From Pluralibacter sp. UBA7423 (lineage in GTDB: Bacteria > Pseudomonadota > Gammaproteobacteria > Enterobacterales > Enterobacteriaceae): 64,000 bases of DNA. The position numbers and the translations under genes are program-made. The notes under the pieces were generated by a model. That model was not told where the DNA came from and did no database searches. It saw only the letters and a program-made list of their open reading frames with translations. Shown here one piece after another: positions 55,914-64,000 of the stretch. Every line of letters starts with the position of its first letter. The first letter of the stretch is position 1. The stretch is from NCBI GenBank assembly GCA_002470465.1, contig DKMD01000025.1, positions 124,001 through 188,000 on the forward strand, written 5' to 3'.

Positions 55914-56889
55914 GATAAAACCAAACGCCTCAATGGATATTGAGGTGAAGCCCGATGATGGCGCTTTACTGGAATGGATTGAGAAAAAGAAAAAACAAAA
56001 TGAGCGTGACGGGAACACGCTTCCTCCCGCAACGGTGACGGCGCAGATGCTCGTGCAGTTGCTTAACCGCTCCGTTGGCGGCGGCGGGCTAAAAATCGCC
56101 GGCGACACTCAAGAGAAGGCGCTTCCGGCTAGGGATGCAGCACATCATTTTCCGGCGGGGGAGCAACGACTTCTTCGTACGGCTATGGCTGGTCAGAGTG
56201 TAGTGCAGATCGCAAAAGAGCAGGCCGCGGTGAGAACGCCAGCTATCGCCACCGCACCTCAGGCAACGAACGACAGCAGCGCCGCGAGCGTTCATGTCGG
56301 GCAGCAGCCTGCTGCGCAGCCTCGTTATGAGGTGAAAAATAAGCTGCCGCAATCCGTTTCAGTGGCGATGGCTTCGACGTCGACTACAGCTCCCACGCTG
56401 ACGGACATCCTTAGCGACGATTCAGAGGCGAAGCGGCTTAACCGGGGTTCCCACGATCTGCAGCGTAAAGAGGAGCCGGCCGATGTGAAGCTTACCCTTC
56501 AGGCGGGGAAAACGCAGGATGCTGTGCCAGTCCGCCAGCACGAGGTAAGCCATCAGCAAAGTCAGACGCCAGTAACACAGCAGCAGATGAAAAATCTACG
56601 GGTGACTCAACAAGCGGTCGACCCGGGCGTGAAGGGAGCGAAGAATCTGGAGCTGGATTACCCCTTCAGAAGCTGGGCAGGCGAGCATTCGGTAAAGGTC
56701 ACGGTTCCGACGCAGTCCCTGCGTGAGGGCAATATCACCTTATTGCCGTCTGACCCCCGCGCCGCCGATGCTTTATTGCGCCATATGAGCCAGCTCAATG
56801 GGCTGTCGCCTGACCTGCTCCAGCCGGGACAGGACAGCGATGAACAGCGCCAGCAGCAGCACGCTCAGCAGGATGAGGAGCAGGAATGA
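55894..56889 (+). CDS. sctP: T3SS needle length regulator SctP (InvJ/SpaN/Spa32-like)
   Basis: 331 residues from ATG 55894 (AGGAG upstream; earlier in-frame ATG codons at 55786 and 55858 lie deep inside sctO and are rejected). The long middle part is low-complexity, Gln/Ala/Thr-rich. The conserved T3S4 specificity-switch domain is at the C-terminus (about 255-320: YPFRSWAGEHSVKVTVP, LREGNITLLPSDPRAADALLRHM). It is secreted, measures the needle and inner rod, and switches the SctU substrate class. Similar in length to Salmonella InvJ (336). Confidence 0.88.
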   Translation: MVEKVSEIKPNASMDIEVKPDDGALLEWIEKKKKQNERDGNTLPPATVTAQMLVQLLNRSVGGGGLKIAGDTQEKALPARDAAHHFPAGEQRLLRTAMAGQSVVQIAKEQAAVRTPAIATAPQATNDSSAASVHVGQQPAAQPRYEVKNKLPQSVSVAMASTSTTAPTLTDILSDDSEAKRLNRGSHDLQRKEEPADVKLTLQAGKTQDAVPVRQHEVSHQQSQTPVTQQQMKNLRVTQQAVDPGVKGAKNLELDYPFRSWAGEHSVKVTVPTQSLREGNITLLPSDPRAADALLRHMSQLNGLSPDLLQPGQDSDEQRQQQHAQQDEEQE

Positions 56890-57809
56890 GCCTGCGTGAC
56901 CATTTGCGCTTAAGCGATGCGCATCAGCAGCGTCTGGCCGTGCTTCGTCATCGATATCCCACCGGAGAGGTGATCAAAACCGATCCTGAGGCGCGGTATC
57001 TGCAGATCCATCTGCAAAATGAACAGCAGGAACAGGCACTGGCCTGGTTCGACGCAGATCGCTGGCTGCAGGCGATGGACGTCCAGCTGCCAGCTATTCC
57101 ATGGAAAGAGGTGCCTTCTGACTATCTTGCAGGCTGGCTGAATCGTCTCCAACTGAGCTTTTACTGCGAAGAAGCGGTATGGGCTGCACAGGCTATAACG
57201 GTGTCTGCGACAGAGATGCCTGAATACGCGCTGTGCCTGCCTGCCGAGCCGTGCCCGCTTTGGTGTCTCGGATGGCCGAATGAAGAGCGTGTCCCGCCGC
57301 TAAGCAATGTTCCGGCTCAGGCGATACCTTTCCGCCTGCAGGTTACGCTGGGCCATAGCTGGCTTAGCCTGCAGCAGCTCGCCGGGTTGAGCGAAGGCGA
57401 TTTGCTGTTGATGACAACGCCCTCGGCCTTTTTGTCCGTCGGGCAACAACGTCTTTATCACATTACTCATTATAAAAATCAGGAGGTCAGAGTGGGAGAG
57501 CCCTTTACAGAGCAGCAGGAAACGTATCGTGAAGAGGAAGAGGCGTTGTTTGAATGGGGGGCGTTACCGGTGGAAGTTGAGTTCGTGCTTGATGGGCAGA
57601 ACGTGACGCTGGCGGAGCTGGAAACGCTCGCGCCGGGTATGGCATTACCCGTCAGCCAGGGCGCCGAGCAGAATATGAAAATCTACCTCAATAAAAAATT
57701 GTTTGCGCGCGGTGAGCTGGTGGCGCTTGAAAGTGGCGCTCTGGCCGTCGAAGTCCGGCAGGTCAATGCCGGGTTAACGAGTGAGATGGATAGCACCGAT
57801 GCTGAATAA
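56886..57809 (+). CDS. sctQ: T3SS sorting platform protein SctQ (SpaO-like)
   Basis: 307 residues, main body of the cytoplasmic sorting platform. Variable N-terminal half; two SPOA-type domains, the last at the C-terminus (VEVEFVLDGQNVTLAELETLAPGMALPV, then IYLNKKLFARGELVALESGALAVEVRQV). ATG 56886 overlaps sctP by 4 bp. An internal GTG with a strong ribosome site at codon 203 predicts a separate C-terminal isoform. Salmonella SpaO is 303 residues. Confidence 0.92.
   Translation: MSLRDHLRLSDAHQQRLAVLRHRYPTGEVIKTDPEARYLQIHLQNEQQEQALAWFDADRWLQAMDVQLPAIPWKEVPSDYLAGWLNRLQLSFYCEEAVWAAQAITVSATEMPEYALCLPAEPCPLWCLGWPNEERVPPLSNVPAQAIPFRLQVTLGHSWLSLQQLAGLSEGDLLLMTTPSAFLSVGQQRLYHITHYKNQEVRVGEPFTEQQETYREEEEALFEWGALPVEVEFVLDGQNVTLAELETLAPGMALPVSQGAEQNMKIYLNKKLFARGELVALESGALAVEVRQVNAGLTSEMDSTDAE
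57492..57809 (+). CDS. Internal translation product of sctQ (short SpaO isoform)
   Basis: AGGAGG (57481-57486) lies 5 bp before an in-frame GTG at 57492, codon 203 of the 307-codon gene. Translation from here gives a 105-residue protein containing the final SPOA domain. As I recall, Salmonella SpaO makes such a short form from a GTG at codon 203, and the short form joins the full-length protein in the sorting platform. Perfect positional agreement plus an unusually strong internal Shine-Dalgarno support the same arrangement. Confidence 0.75.
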   Translation: MGEPFTEQQETYREEEEALFEWGALPVEVEFVLDGQNVTLAELETLAPGMALPVSQGAEQNMKIYLNKKLFARGELVALESGALAVEVRQVNAGLTSEMDSTDAE

Positions 57810-58470
57810 TGATATTTCGCTTATTGCGATACTCTCATTCTTTACGCTGCTCCCTTTTATTATTGCCGGGGGGACCTGCTTTATTAAATTCTCAATCGTG
57901 CTGGTGATGGTGCGCAATGCGTTAGGGATCCAGCAGGTTCCCTCAACGTTGACCCTGAATGGCGTAGCGCTGGTTCTCAGCGCTTTTGTCATGATGCCGG
58001 TGTGTCAGCGTATTTCTGATTATATTGAGACTAACCATATTGATTTTAATAGCAGCCAGTCGGTAACACAGCTGACGGAGCAGGGGCTTGGGAGCTATCG
58101 TGACTATCTGGTGCGTTATTCCGAGCATGATTTAATCCGCTTCTTTAATCAAGTACAGCAGCAGCGCAGCGGTGAGCCTGTACCCTACGTTGAGGATCAC
58201 GAGCTCAGCTCATTATCCCTGATGACGCTGATGCCAGCCTATGCATTGAGTGAGATTCAGAGCGCGTTCAAAATTGCATTTTATCTCTATGTCCCTTTTG
58301 TGGTGATAGATATGGTGGTTTCCAGCATCCTGCTGGCCCTGGGGATGATGATGATGAGCCCGGTGACGATATCCATTCCGATTAAATTAATTCTATTTGT
58401 CTCGATGAATGGCTGGGCTTTATTGACAAAAGGATTGATCGCTCAATATGCCGATCTGATGACATCATGA
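57799..58470 (+). CDS. sctR: T3SS export apparatus protein SctR (SpaP-like)
   Basis: 223-residue FliP/SpaP-family subunit of the export gate. LPFIIAGGTCFIKFSIVLVMVRNALGIQQVP near the N-terminus and SSILLALGMMMMSPVTISIPIKLILF near the C-terminus are family hallmarks; about four hydrophobic segments. Start ATG 57799 overlaps the sctQ stop, giving the usual MxNNDISLIA-type N-terminus; the in-frame ATG at 57781 is deeper in sctQ. Confidence 0.96.
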   Translation: MLNNDISLIAILSFFTLLPFIIAGGTCFIKFSIVLVMVRNALGIQQVPSTLTLNGVALVLSAFVMMPVCQRISDYIETNHIDFNSSQSVTQLTEQGLGSYRDYLVRYSEHDLIRFFNQVQQQRSGEPVPYVEDHELSSLSLMTLMPAYALSEIQSAFKIAFYLYVPFVVIDMVVSSILLALGMMMMSPVTISIPIKLILFVSMNGWALLTKGLIAQYADLMTS

Positions 58471-58721
58471 ACAATATTTTATTTATAGGAAATTCAGCGC
58501 TGCTGGTGGTTCTGAAATTGACGGCGGTGCCCATTGCGTTTGCGACAATTGTCGGGGTGATTGTGGGTCTTTTCCAGACCATCATGCAGATTCAGGAACA
58601 GACATTGCCCTTCGGGCTGAAAATGCTGGCGGTGTTTGCCAGTATTTTTATGCTGATTGAGTGGTTTTCCGCTGAAATGATGAACTTTGCCACCCAGGCT
58701 TTTTATATGGCCTTTCATTAA
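58467..58721 (+). CDS. sctS: T3SS export apparatus protein SctS (SpaQ-like)
   Basis: 84-residue FliQ/SpaQ-family protein with two membrane helices (about 8-38 and 52-75) and the conserved GLFQTIMQIQEQTLPFGLK connecting loop. It overlaps sctR by 4 bp. Confidence 0.96.
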   Translation: MNNILFIGNSALLVVLKLTAVPIAFATIVGVIVGLFQTIMQIQEQTLPFGLKMLAVFASIFMLIEWFSAEMMNFATQAFYMAFH

Positions 58722-58733
58722 AACGGAATTAAT

Positions 58734-59498
58734 ATGCTGTTTGTTGCACTTTATCTCAATTTTCAGCACAGCGTGCTGACGTTTGTTATGGTGTATGCGC
58801 GACTGGCGATAATTTTTTATATGTTGCCAGTGCTCGGTGAACGGGTCTTATCCAATCTGATTATCAAGAACACCATTATTTCCCTGACGATTATTGGCTT
58901 ATGGCCCTGTTTTGCCCAGGAGATAGTGCCGGAGCAGGGCTGGCTTATTATTCTGGTGAAAGAGTGTCTTGTCGGTCTGATTTTGGCCCTGACGCTGTGC
59001 GTCCCGTTCTGGGTGGTGATTGGACTGGGTGAAATTCTCGATAACCAGCGTGGCGCTACCATCAGTGACAGCATTGACCCGGTCAACGGTGTGCAGAGCT
59101 CCATTCTTTCCGGCTTTCTCAATTTTGCCTTTGGCGCTATTTTCTTCGCCAGCGGCGGCATGCTGCGGCTGGTTGAGGTCATGAGTCAAAGCTACCAGAT
59201 GCTGCCGCGAGGCAGCATGCTGGAGGGTGTTCACTGGGAGCAAGCGGGCGTTCTTATTCAGCTGCTGATGCAAAACAGCATTTTGCTGGCCGCGCCGGTG
59301 ATGCTGGTCATGATGACCGCCGAGATGCTGCTGGGCGTGTTTGCACGTTACTGCCCACAGCTCAACCCCTTCTCGTTGTCATTAACGATTAAAAGCGTTA
59401 TCGCCTTCGCCGTATTCCTGTTTTATGGCTTTCAGGCGCTCACCGAAAAGCCGCTGCACCTGTTTTCCCTGTCGGGCTTCCAGCGATTTATTTCTTAA
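58734..59498 (+). CDS. sctT: T3SS export apparatus protein SctT (SpaR-like)
   Basis: 254-residue FliR/SpaR-family protein that completes the helical SctRST gate. Around six hydrophobic segments; the GEILDNQRGATISDSIDPVNGVQSSILSGFLNF region is typical. Follows sctS by 12 bp and precedes sctU by 9 bp. Confidence 0.95.
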   Translation: MLFVALYLNFQHSVLTFVMVYARLAIIFYMLPVLGERVLSNLIIKNTIISLTIIGLWPCFAQEIVPEQGWLIILVKECLVGLILALTLCVPFWVVIGLGEILDNQRGATISDSIDPVNGVQSSILSGFLNFAFGAIFFASGGMLRLVEVMSQSYQMLPRGSMLEGVHWEQAGVLIQLLMQNSILLAAPVMLVMMTAEMLLGVFARYCPQLNPFSLSLTIKSVIAFAVFLFYGFQALTEKPLHLFSLSGFQRFIS

Positions 59499-59507
59499 GA
59501 GGATGCC

Positions 59508-60608
59508 ATGGCGGAAAAAACAGAACAGCCCACCAGTAAAAGAAGAAAGGATTCGGCGAAAAAGGGGCAGACGTTTAAAAGCAAAGATCTGATCACCACG
59601 CTTATTTTAGTCGTGGGGATTTACTTTATTGCTCATGCCATGAGTTTTGGCCCCTTTATCACTTTTTATACTCTACTGCTGCGCCAGCCCACCGGTATCG
59701 GAATAAATGATTTCCTGCTGGCGCTGGCGCAGATTTTCTTCCTGCTGTCGCTGCCCTTTATTGCGGTTTGCACGATAGTGGGCTTTGCCGCAACGCTGCT
59801 GCAGACCGGTTTCGCCATTGCCACGGAGGCCATCAAGCTCAATTTTAAAGCGCTGAACCCGGTGGAAGGGGTAAAGAAAATATTCAGCATGCGCACCGTA
59901 AAAGAGCTGGTGAAATCGCTGTGCTATCTGGTGGTGTTTGCGGCGACCTGCCACAGCCTTATTCACAACGACCTTCGCCAGGCATTAACGCTCTATCGCG
60001 CAGATATTCCGGGGCTGGTGGCGGTCTGGGTTTCTCTGGCAGTCAAAGCCGTGCTGGTGTTTATTGCCTGGTCAATCTTCGTACTGCTCGCCGATCTTCT
60101 CGTGGAATATTTCCTGCACTTCAAAGATATGAAAATGGATAAGCATGAAGTGAAACAGGAGCATAAAGAGAGCGACGGCAACCCACAGATTAAGAGCGCA
60201 CGGCGTCGTGCTCATCAGGAAATCCTTACCGGCGAGGAGATGGCTGCCGTACGTAATTCAGAAGTGGTCATGGCGAACCCCACGCATATTGCCATGGCAA
60301 TTTACTTCAACCCTGAGATGGCCTCTTTACCTTTCATCGCGCTGCGCTGTACCAATATGAAAGCGAAAGCGGCTATTGCCTACGCTGAAAAAATAGGTGT
60401 CCCGGTGGTGCGTAATATCGCTCTGACTCGCCGGCTCTATCACGCATACAGTCAATTTAGCTTTATTTCGCTAAACGACGATTTGCTGATGGACGTAATG
60501 GATATTCTTATCTGGTTACGTCAGGTCGAGGCCGCTGGTGCAGGTTATGGACTACCGGCAGACGTTGATGATGAATCCCCCCGTCGTGATTTAGCTGAAC
60601 GGCCATAA
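59508..60608 (+). CDS. sctU: T3SS switch protein SctU (SpaS-like)
   Basis: 366-residue FlhB/SpaS-family protein controlling the change from early to late substrates. Four membrane helices (about 28-200), then a cytoplasmic domain with the autocleavage site NPTH (257-260, VVMANPTHIAMAIYF). The basic N-terminus KTEQPTSKRRKDSAKKGQ is typical. It ends the export operon; a terminator follows. Confidence 0.96.
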   Translation: MAEKTEQPTSKRRKDSAKKGQTFKSKDLITTLILVVGIYFIAHAMSFGPFITFYTLLLRQPTGIGINDFLLALAQIFFLLSLPFIAVCTIVGFAATLLQTGFAIATEAIKLNFKALNPVEGVKKIFSMRTVKELVKSLCYLVVFAATCHSLIHNDLRQALTLYRADIPGLVAVWVSLAVKAVLVFIAWSIFVLLADLLVEYFLHFKDMKMDKHEVKQEHKESDGNPQIKSARRRAHQEILTGEEMAAVRNSEVVMANPTHIAMAIYFNPEMASLPFIALRCTNMKAKAAIAYAEKIGVPVVRNIALTRRLYHAYSQFSFISLNDDLLMDVMDILIWLRQVEAAGAGYGLPADVDDESPRRDLAERP

Positions 60609-60612
60609 CCTG

Positions 60613-60636
60613 CGCACAGGGCTGTGCGGTTTTTTT
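60613..60636 (+). terminator. Intrinsic terminator after sctU
   Basis: Stem CGCACA / TGTGCG with a GGGC loop, then GG and a run of seven T. It separates the structural export operon from the chaperone-translocator operon, which therefore needs its own promoter in 60637-60745. Confidence 0.85.
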
Positions 60637-60745
60637 GTATTAACGATTTCGGCCCGACAGTAAGATAACGCCATCTTCTTTACTGTCTGCCTTGCGTTGA
60701 ATGGCGGTTCTCATACGTTATCTATAAATAAGGAAAAAGACAGCA

Positions 60746-61288
60746 ATGGCTAACAAAAATATGTTGGATTTCCTCAGTGAGGATGAGGAATTTAAATCAG
60801 ATGAGGAGCTTGAGATTTATTCTGAACAGCTTCTCGATGCCATCCAGAATGGCGCGACCCTGAAGGATGTGCAGGGGGTTTCCAGTGATACGATGCAGGA
60901 CGTGTATAAACTGGCATATGATTTTTATCATCAGGGTAAGCTAAATGATGCTGAGTCATTATTTCGTTTTCTCTGTATCTATGATTTTTATAATCCAGAG
61001 TATGCCATGGGCCTGGCGGCAGTTTATCAGCTGCGAAAAAACTATGCCAAAGCCATCGATTTTTATGCCCTGGCGTATTCACTGTCCCGTGAAGATTATC
61101 GCCCAATGTTTTATGCGGGACAGTGCAACCTGATGCTGCGTCAGGCTGCGCAGTCGCGTAAGTGTTTCGAAATTGTCATTAATCGTTGTAACGATGCGTT
61201 ATTAGTTGAGAAGTCGAAAATATATCTTTCTGCATTAGATAAATTAAAACACGACGAAACAGAGCAGGATCAAATCTATGAGGAATAA
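60746..61288 (+). CDS. sicA: T3SS translocator chaperone and coactivator SicA
   Basis: 180-residue class II chaperone (SicA/IpgC/LcrH family) with three TPR-like repeats (about 55-150: AYDFYHQGKLNDAESLFRFLCIYDFYNPEYAMGLAAVYQL). An acidic N-terminal extension makes it longer than Salmonella SicA (165). It keeps translocators SipB and SipC soluble and, with InvF, activates its own operon in SPI-1. It is 2 bp before sipB. AAGGA lies upstream of ATG 60746. Confidence 0.93.
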   Translation: MANKNMLDFLSEDEEFKSDEELEIYSEQLLDAIQNGATLKDVQGVSSDTMQDVYKLAYDFYHQGKLNDAESLFRFLCIYDFYNPEYAMGLAAVYQLRKNYAKAIDFYALAYSLSREDYRPMFYAGQCNLMLRQAAQSRKCFEIVINRCNDALLVEKSKIYLSALDKLKHDETEQDQIYEE

Positions 61289-61290
61289 CA

Positions 61291-63312
61291 ATGAACATGC
61301 GTGTTGATAATTTTGATGCCGTTAGTCACCACCAGACGGACGTCGAAATTAGAAAGGTTATGCTTAAGCGTCAGTCCGATGAGGCGAAACGTCTGGCTAA
61401 CGACAGCTACAAAAATCATGCTCAGGCCGACATCGTTCGTGGTGCCGTCCAGTCTTTAGATCTACAGCAGCTGATGGCGGTACTCAAGAATACCCAGCAG
61501 GCACTGGGCGGAAACGGCGGTACAACCAACCTGAAGGGGCAGGAGCTCCCTGAACTTCAGGCACCGTCTACCGGCAACACCGAAGGGAAAGAGGCCATTA
61601 GTGGGACAAGATCGTCAACTTCGGCGACGATGACCGAACTGCTGGGCAAAATCACGCAGCTGACGGCGGATACCTCCCTGGACAAAATGATCGCTCAGCT
61701 TAACACCTACAACGAAATGATGCAGGGAATGTCCAGCGCCTATTCGGAAATGGCAAAGCAGCTTGAGCAGCAGGGGGGCGAATGGGCCAACGATCTTGAT
61801 GCGCTGCATGAGGCACAGCAGCAGGCCGACGGGCTGGAGAGCGCCAGGGATAATGCGCAATCTGCATTGAACAACGCCCAATCAAAACTCGACGAACTGG
61901 AAGCGCAGGCGGCGAAGCAGAATCCGGTTTCCGACGATCTTAAAAAGCAGATTGCTGCCGCAAAAGCTCAAGTCTCCAGCGCACAAAACACGCTGACCCT
62001 TGCCAACAACACCTATAACACCTTTGTCGAAAAAAACCTCAATCCGGCGATAGCTGCTGAGAGCAATTCGCGCATGGCGCTGGAGAGCACCCAGGCAAAA
62101 ACGCAAACGCTGATCAACTCCCTGACGCCGCAGCAGCACATCAACGTTGAGGCGCACCGAAAACAGAATGACGATCTGTCGAAAAGCCTTAATTTCCTGA
62201 TGGCCCTGATGTCTCGTCTGATTGAAAAAAGCACCAGCGACGATCTTGAGGCCACGGCGGAGCTGAAGCAAAAGCTCGCAGAAGCGTCACAAAAAGACGC
62301 AGAGAAGAAGGCCAAAGAGTATGAGGAAGAGGTCCGCAAGGCCGAAGAGATGCAAAAAACGATGGGCTGCCTGGGCAAAATTCTCGGCTGGCTGATCACC
62401 GCTGTCAGTTTCGTGGCTGCGGCTTTTACCGGAGGAGCATCTTTGGCTCTCGCCGCCGTTGGCCTGGCGTTGGCGATTGGTGATGAAATCAGCCAGGCCG
62501 TCTCGGGGCGATCGTTTATGGCCGACGCGATGCAGCCAATCATGGACGCCATCGTCAAACCGCTGATGGAGCTGTTCGGCAAAATGTTCAGCGCGCTGCT
62601 GGAAAGTTTTGGCGTCGATAAAGCGACTGCTGAAATGGCGGGCAAGATCATGGGCGCGATTGCCGCCGCGGTGGTCCTCATCGCTGGGGTAATGGTTGCC
62701 GGTAGCGCGTTGAGTAAAGTCTTTGGCGTGGTGATGAAAAAGCTGGGCATGGAAGTGGGCGAAGAAGCCAGTAAAACCATGGGCAAAAGCGTCGCCGCTG
62801 AAATTGAAAAAGAGGTGGTTGAGGATCTTGCGCAGACAACCCTGCGTACCGCCGCAAAAGAAGTGGCGAAGGATGTGGCAGAAGAAGTGTCGGAGCAGGC
62901 AACCAAATCGACGATGCAGCGCCTGATGGACAGTGCGGTCGGTCAGGTATTTAAGCGTCTTAGCCAGGGCTTTGGTCGTGCGGCCGGCATGGACGAGGTG
63001 AAGATGAACGTCATTTATAACCGAACCCAAATGGCACTCACCGGCGCGTCGGTAGCGAACACCGCTATTCAGGTGACCGGCAGCATTCTTGTCGCGGACA
63101 TGATGGTTGAGGCATCGAAGGCCAAAGCGCAAATGATGAAGGATGCGGCGCTTCAGGAGCTGCTCAATGAAATGATGACGCGTGCCATTGATTCCTTTAC
63201 GCACCGAATGGAGAGCGTCAATCAGATTGTGAAAAATATGTCTGCGGTTGCCGAAACGCAATTACAGGCCGGGAAATATATTACCAAACAAATGAGCGCC
63301 GTTGCCGGGTAA
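61291..63312 (+). CDS. sipB: T3SS translocon protein SipB (SctE)
   Basis: 673-residue major translocator, longer than Salmonella SipB (593). N-terminal chaperone-binding region, extended coiled coil (about 150-300, Gln/Ala/Lys/Asp repeats), two hydrophobic stretches that insert in the host membrane (about 357-400 and 449-475), and an amphipathic C-terminal part. The order sicA-sipB-sipC is that of SPI-1. Inserts with SipC to form the host-membrane pore. Confidence 0.92.
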   Translation: MNMRVDNFDAVSHHQTDVEIRKVMLKRQSDEAKRLANDSYKNHAQADIVRGAVQSLDLQQLMAVLKNTQQALGGNGGTTNLKGQELPELQAPSTGNTEGKEAISGTRSSTSATMTELLGKITQLTADTSLDKMIAQLNTYNEMMQGMSSAYSEMAKQLEQQGGEWANDLDALHEAQQQADGLESARDNAQSALNNAQSKLDELEAQAAKQNPVSDDLKKQIAAAKAQVSSAQNTLTLANNTYNTFVEKNLNPAIAAESNSRMALESTQAKTQTLINSLTPQQHINVEAHRKQNDDLSKSLNFLMALMSRLIEKSTSDDLEATAELKQKLAEASQKDAEKKAKEYEEEVRKAEEMQKTMGCLGKILGWLITAVSFVAAAFTGGASLALAAVGLALAIGDEISQAVSGRSFMADAMQPIMDAIVKPLMELFGKMFSALLESFGVDKATAEMAGKIMGAIAAAVVLIAGVMVAGSALSKVFGVVMKKLGMEVGEEASKTMGKSVAAEIEKEVVEDLAQTTLRTAAKEVAKDVAEEVSEQATKSTMQRLMDSAVGQVFKRLSQGFGRAAGMDEVKMNVIYNRTQMALTGASVANTAIQVTGSILVADMMVEASKAKAQMMKDAALQELLNEMMTRAIDSFTHRMESVNQIVKNMSAVAETQLQAGKYITKQMSAVAG

Positions 63313-63366
63313 GCGCCCGGTAGCGTAATGCTGCATATCTTCATTAGCACAAGGAGTTTTATTCAT

Positions 63367-64000
63367 ATGGTTACCGCAGTTAATACTCAGGCCCCACGCG
63401 TTGCGCAGCTGGAGTTCAACGAAAGCCAAAAAACAGCAAATATTCAACAGGAAACGCGTAATCCGCAAAGTATGTCCGCGATGGTTACGGAAGAGGGCAT
63501 GCTTTCCGTATTAAACGATAAGCTCAGCCTGAGAACGGATAGCGTACGCGCCAATGCGGCGCAGGCCAGCGCGGCGAATGTGAATGCGGAAAGCGCGATG
63601 CCGACCGTCACGCTTTCTGTCGCGGGTGAAGGCGATGCCAATAAAGCAAAACTGCTGGCCGATGCGGCTCCGGCCGCAATGATGTCTCAGACGAATATCA
63701 CTCAGCCGAATAATAAATCCGCTGATAGCCGAAGTGCCGTGGACGCCGCAGGCGGTACCTCCGCGCCGTCTGCCGGTCAAAAACGCACGCTGCCAGCCGT
63801 CGAAGGAGGCACCGACGTTACGGGTGCAAGTGCAGCCAAGCGTGTCAGAACGGAGGAAACAGACTCCACGACCACCCAGGCCGCCAGTCGTAAACGCGCT
63901 CATTCGGCGGACGAGGGGGCTGATAATGCCGCGCCGGCTAAGCGTGCCTTTGTGAATGTGGTTGGGCCGATGAACCAGCTTATTCTGAACAATAAGCTGA
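63367..64000 (+). CDS. SipC-like translocon/effector protein (3' partial)
   Basis: ATG 63367 (AAGGAG 10 bp upstream) opens a frame that runs without stop to the window end, 211 codons so far. Place after sipB and shared operon point to the SipC/IpaC translocator. The visible N-terminal part is Ala/Ser/Thr/Asn-rich and unlike Salmonella SipC by eye. It carries four short basic KR motifs (GQKRTLP, AAKRVRTEE, SRKRAHS, PAKRAF) between about residues 135 and 195. Identity as SipC depends on the C-terminal part outside the window. Confidence 0.7.
   Translation, partial: MVTAVNTQAPRVAQLEFNESQKTANIQQETRNPQSMSAMVTEEGMLSVLNDKLSLRTDSVRANAAQASAANVNAESAMPTVTLSVAGEGDANKAKLLADAAPAAMMSQTNITQPNNKSADSRSAVDAAGGTSAPSAGQKRTLPAVEGGTDVTGASAAKRVRTEETDSTTTQAASRKRAHSADEGADNAAPAKRAFVNVVGPMNQLILNNKL

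Noticed and set aside
62287..63261. 324-residue minus-strand frame opposite sipB
   Set aside because: His/Arg-rich shadow of the coiled-coil and hydrophobic regions of sipB.

Overview
The window is chromosomal DNA from a member of the Enterobacteriaceae close to Enterobacter, Lelliottia or Citrobacter (genus not resolved from sequence alone). The evidence is the E. coli-like gene order dadA-dadX-cvrA-ldcA-emtA-ycgR-ymgE-treA, a YaiL homologue almost identical in plan to that of E. coli, and enteric REP/BIME palindromes between most gene blocks. A near-consensus sigma-28 promoter before ycgR implies a flagellated organism.

Region 1 (1-11.2 kb): D-alanine catabolism (dadA cut by the window start, dadX), a CPA1 K+/H+ antiporter (cvrA), murein recycling and cleavage (ldcA, emtA), the c-di-GMP flagellar brake ycgR, the small membrane protein ymgE, a TonB-dependent siderophore receptor with a Fur-box-like site, and periplasmic trehalase treA.

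Region 2 (11.5-16.7 kb): a phosphonate-type ABC importer phnC-phnD-phnE-phnE under a good Pho box, then the RNA helicase dbpA.

Region 3 (16.7-25.5 kb): a histidine-utilisation locus. hutU and hutD run leftward; a polar amino acid ABC importer, a HutH homologue and an NCS1 permease run rightward. TGTATATACA-type palindromes, as expected for HutC, lie at both promoters. hutI, hutG and hutC are not in the window, and the HutH homologue lacks the Ala-Ser-Gly triad that makes the MIO cofactor.

Region 4 (25.5-32.5 kb): an unfamiliar three-gene operon (SH3 lipoprotein, secreted protein, membrane-anchored kinase fold whose catalytic residues are all replaced), a GAPDH paralogue with a DJ-1/AraC regulator, a relic of an FdhF/YdeP-type oxidoreductase, an RluA-family pseudouridine synthase, and yaiL.

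Region 5 (32.6-64 kb): an accessory virulence-type island, more AT-rich in its left part. It holds a 2348-residue inverse autotransporter of the intimin/invasin family, a decayed fimbrial-like gene, a ToxR-like membrane regulator, and a nearly complete SPI-1-type (Inv-Mxi-Spa) type III secretion system. The needle-complex operon (prgHIJK-orgABC-iagB equivalents) runs leftward, divergent from invF-invG-invE-invA-invB-invC-invI-invJ-spaOPQRS, followed by sicA, sipB and the start of a sipC-like translocator cut by the window end. The spaO equivalent keeps an internal GTG start with a strong Shine-Dalgarno at codon 203, the position I recall for the Salmonella short isoform. Adhesin and injectisome side by side suggest intimate contact with a eukaryotic host.
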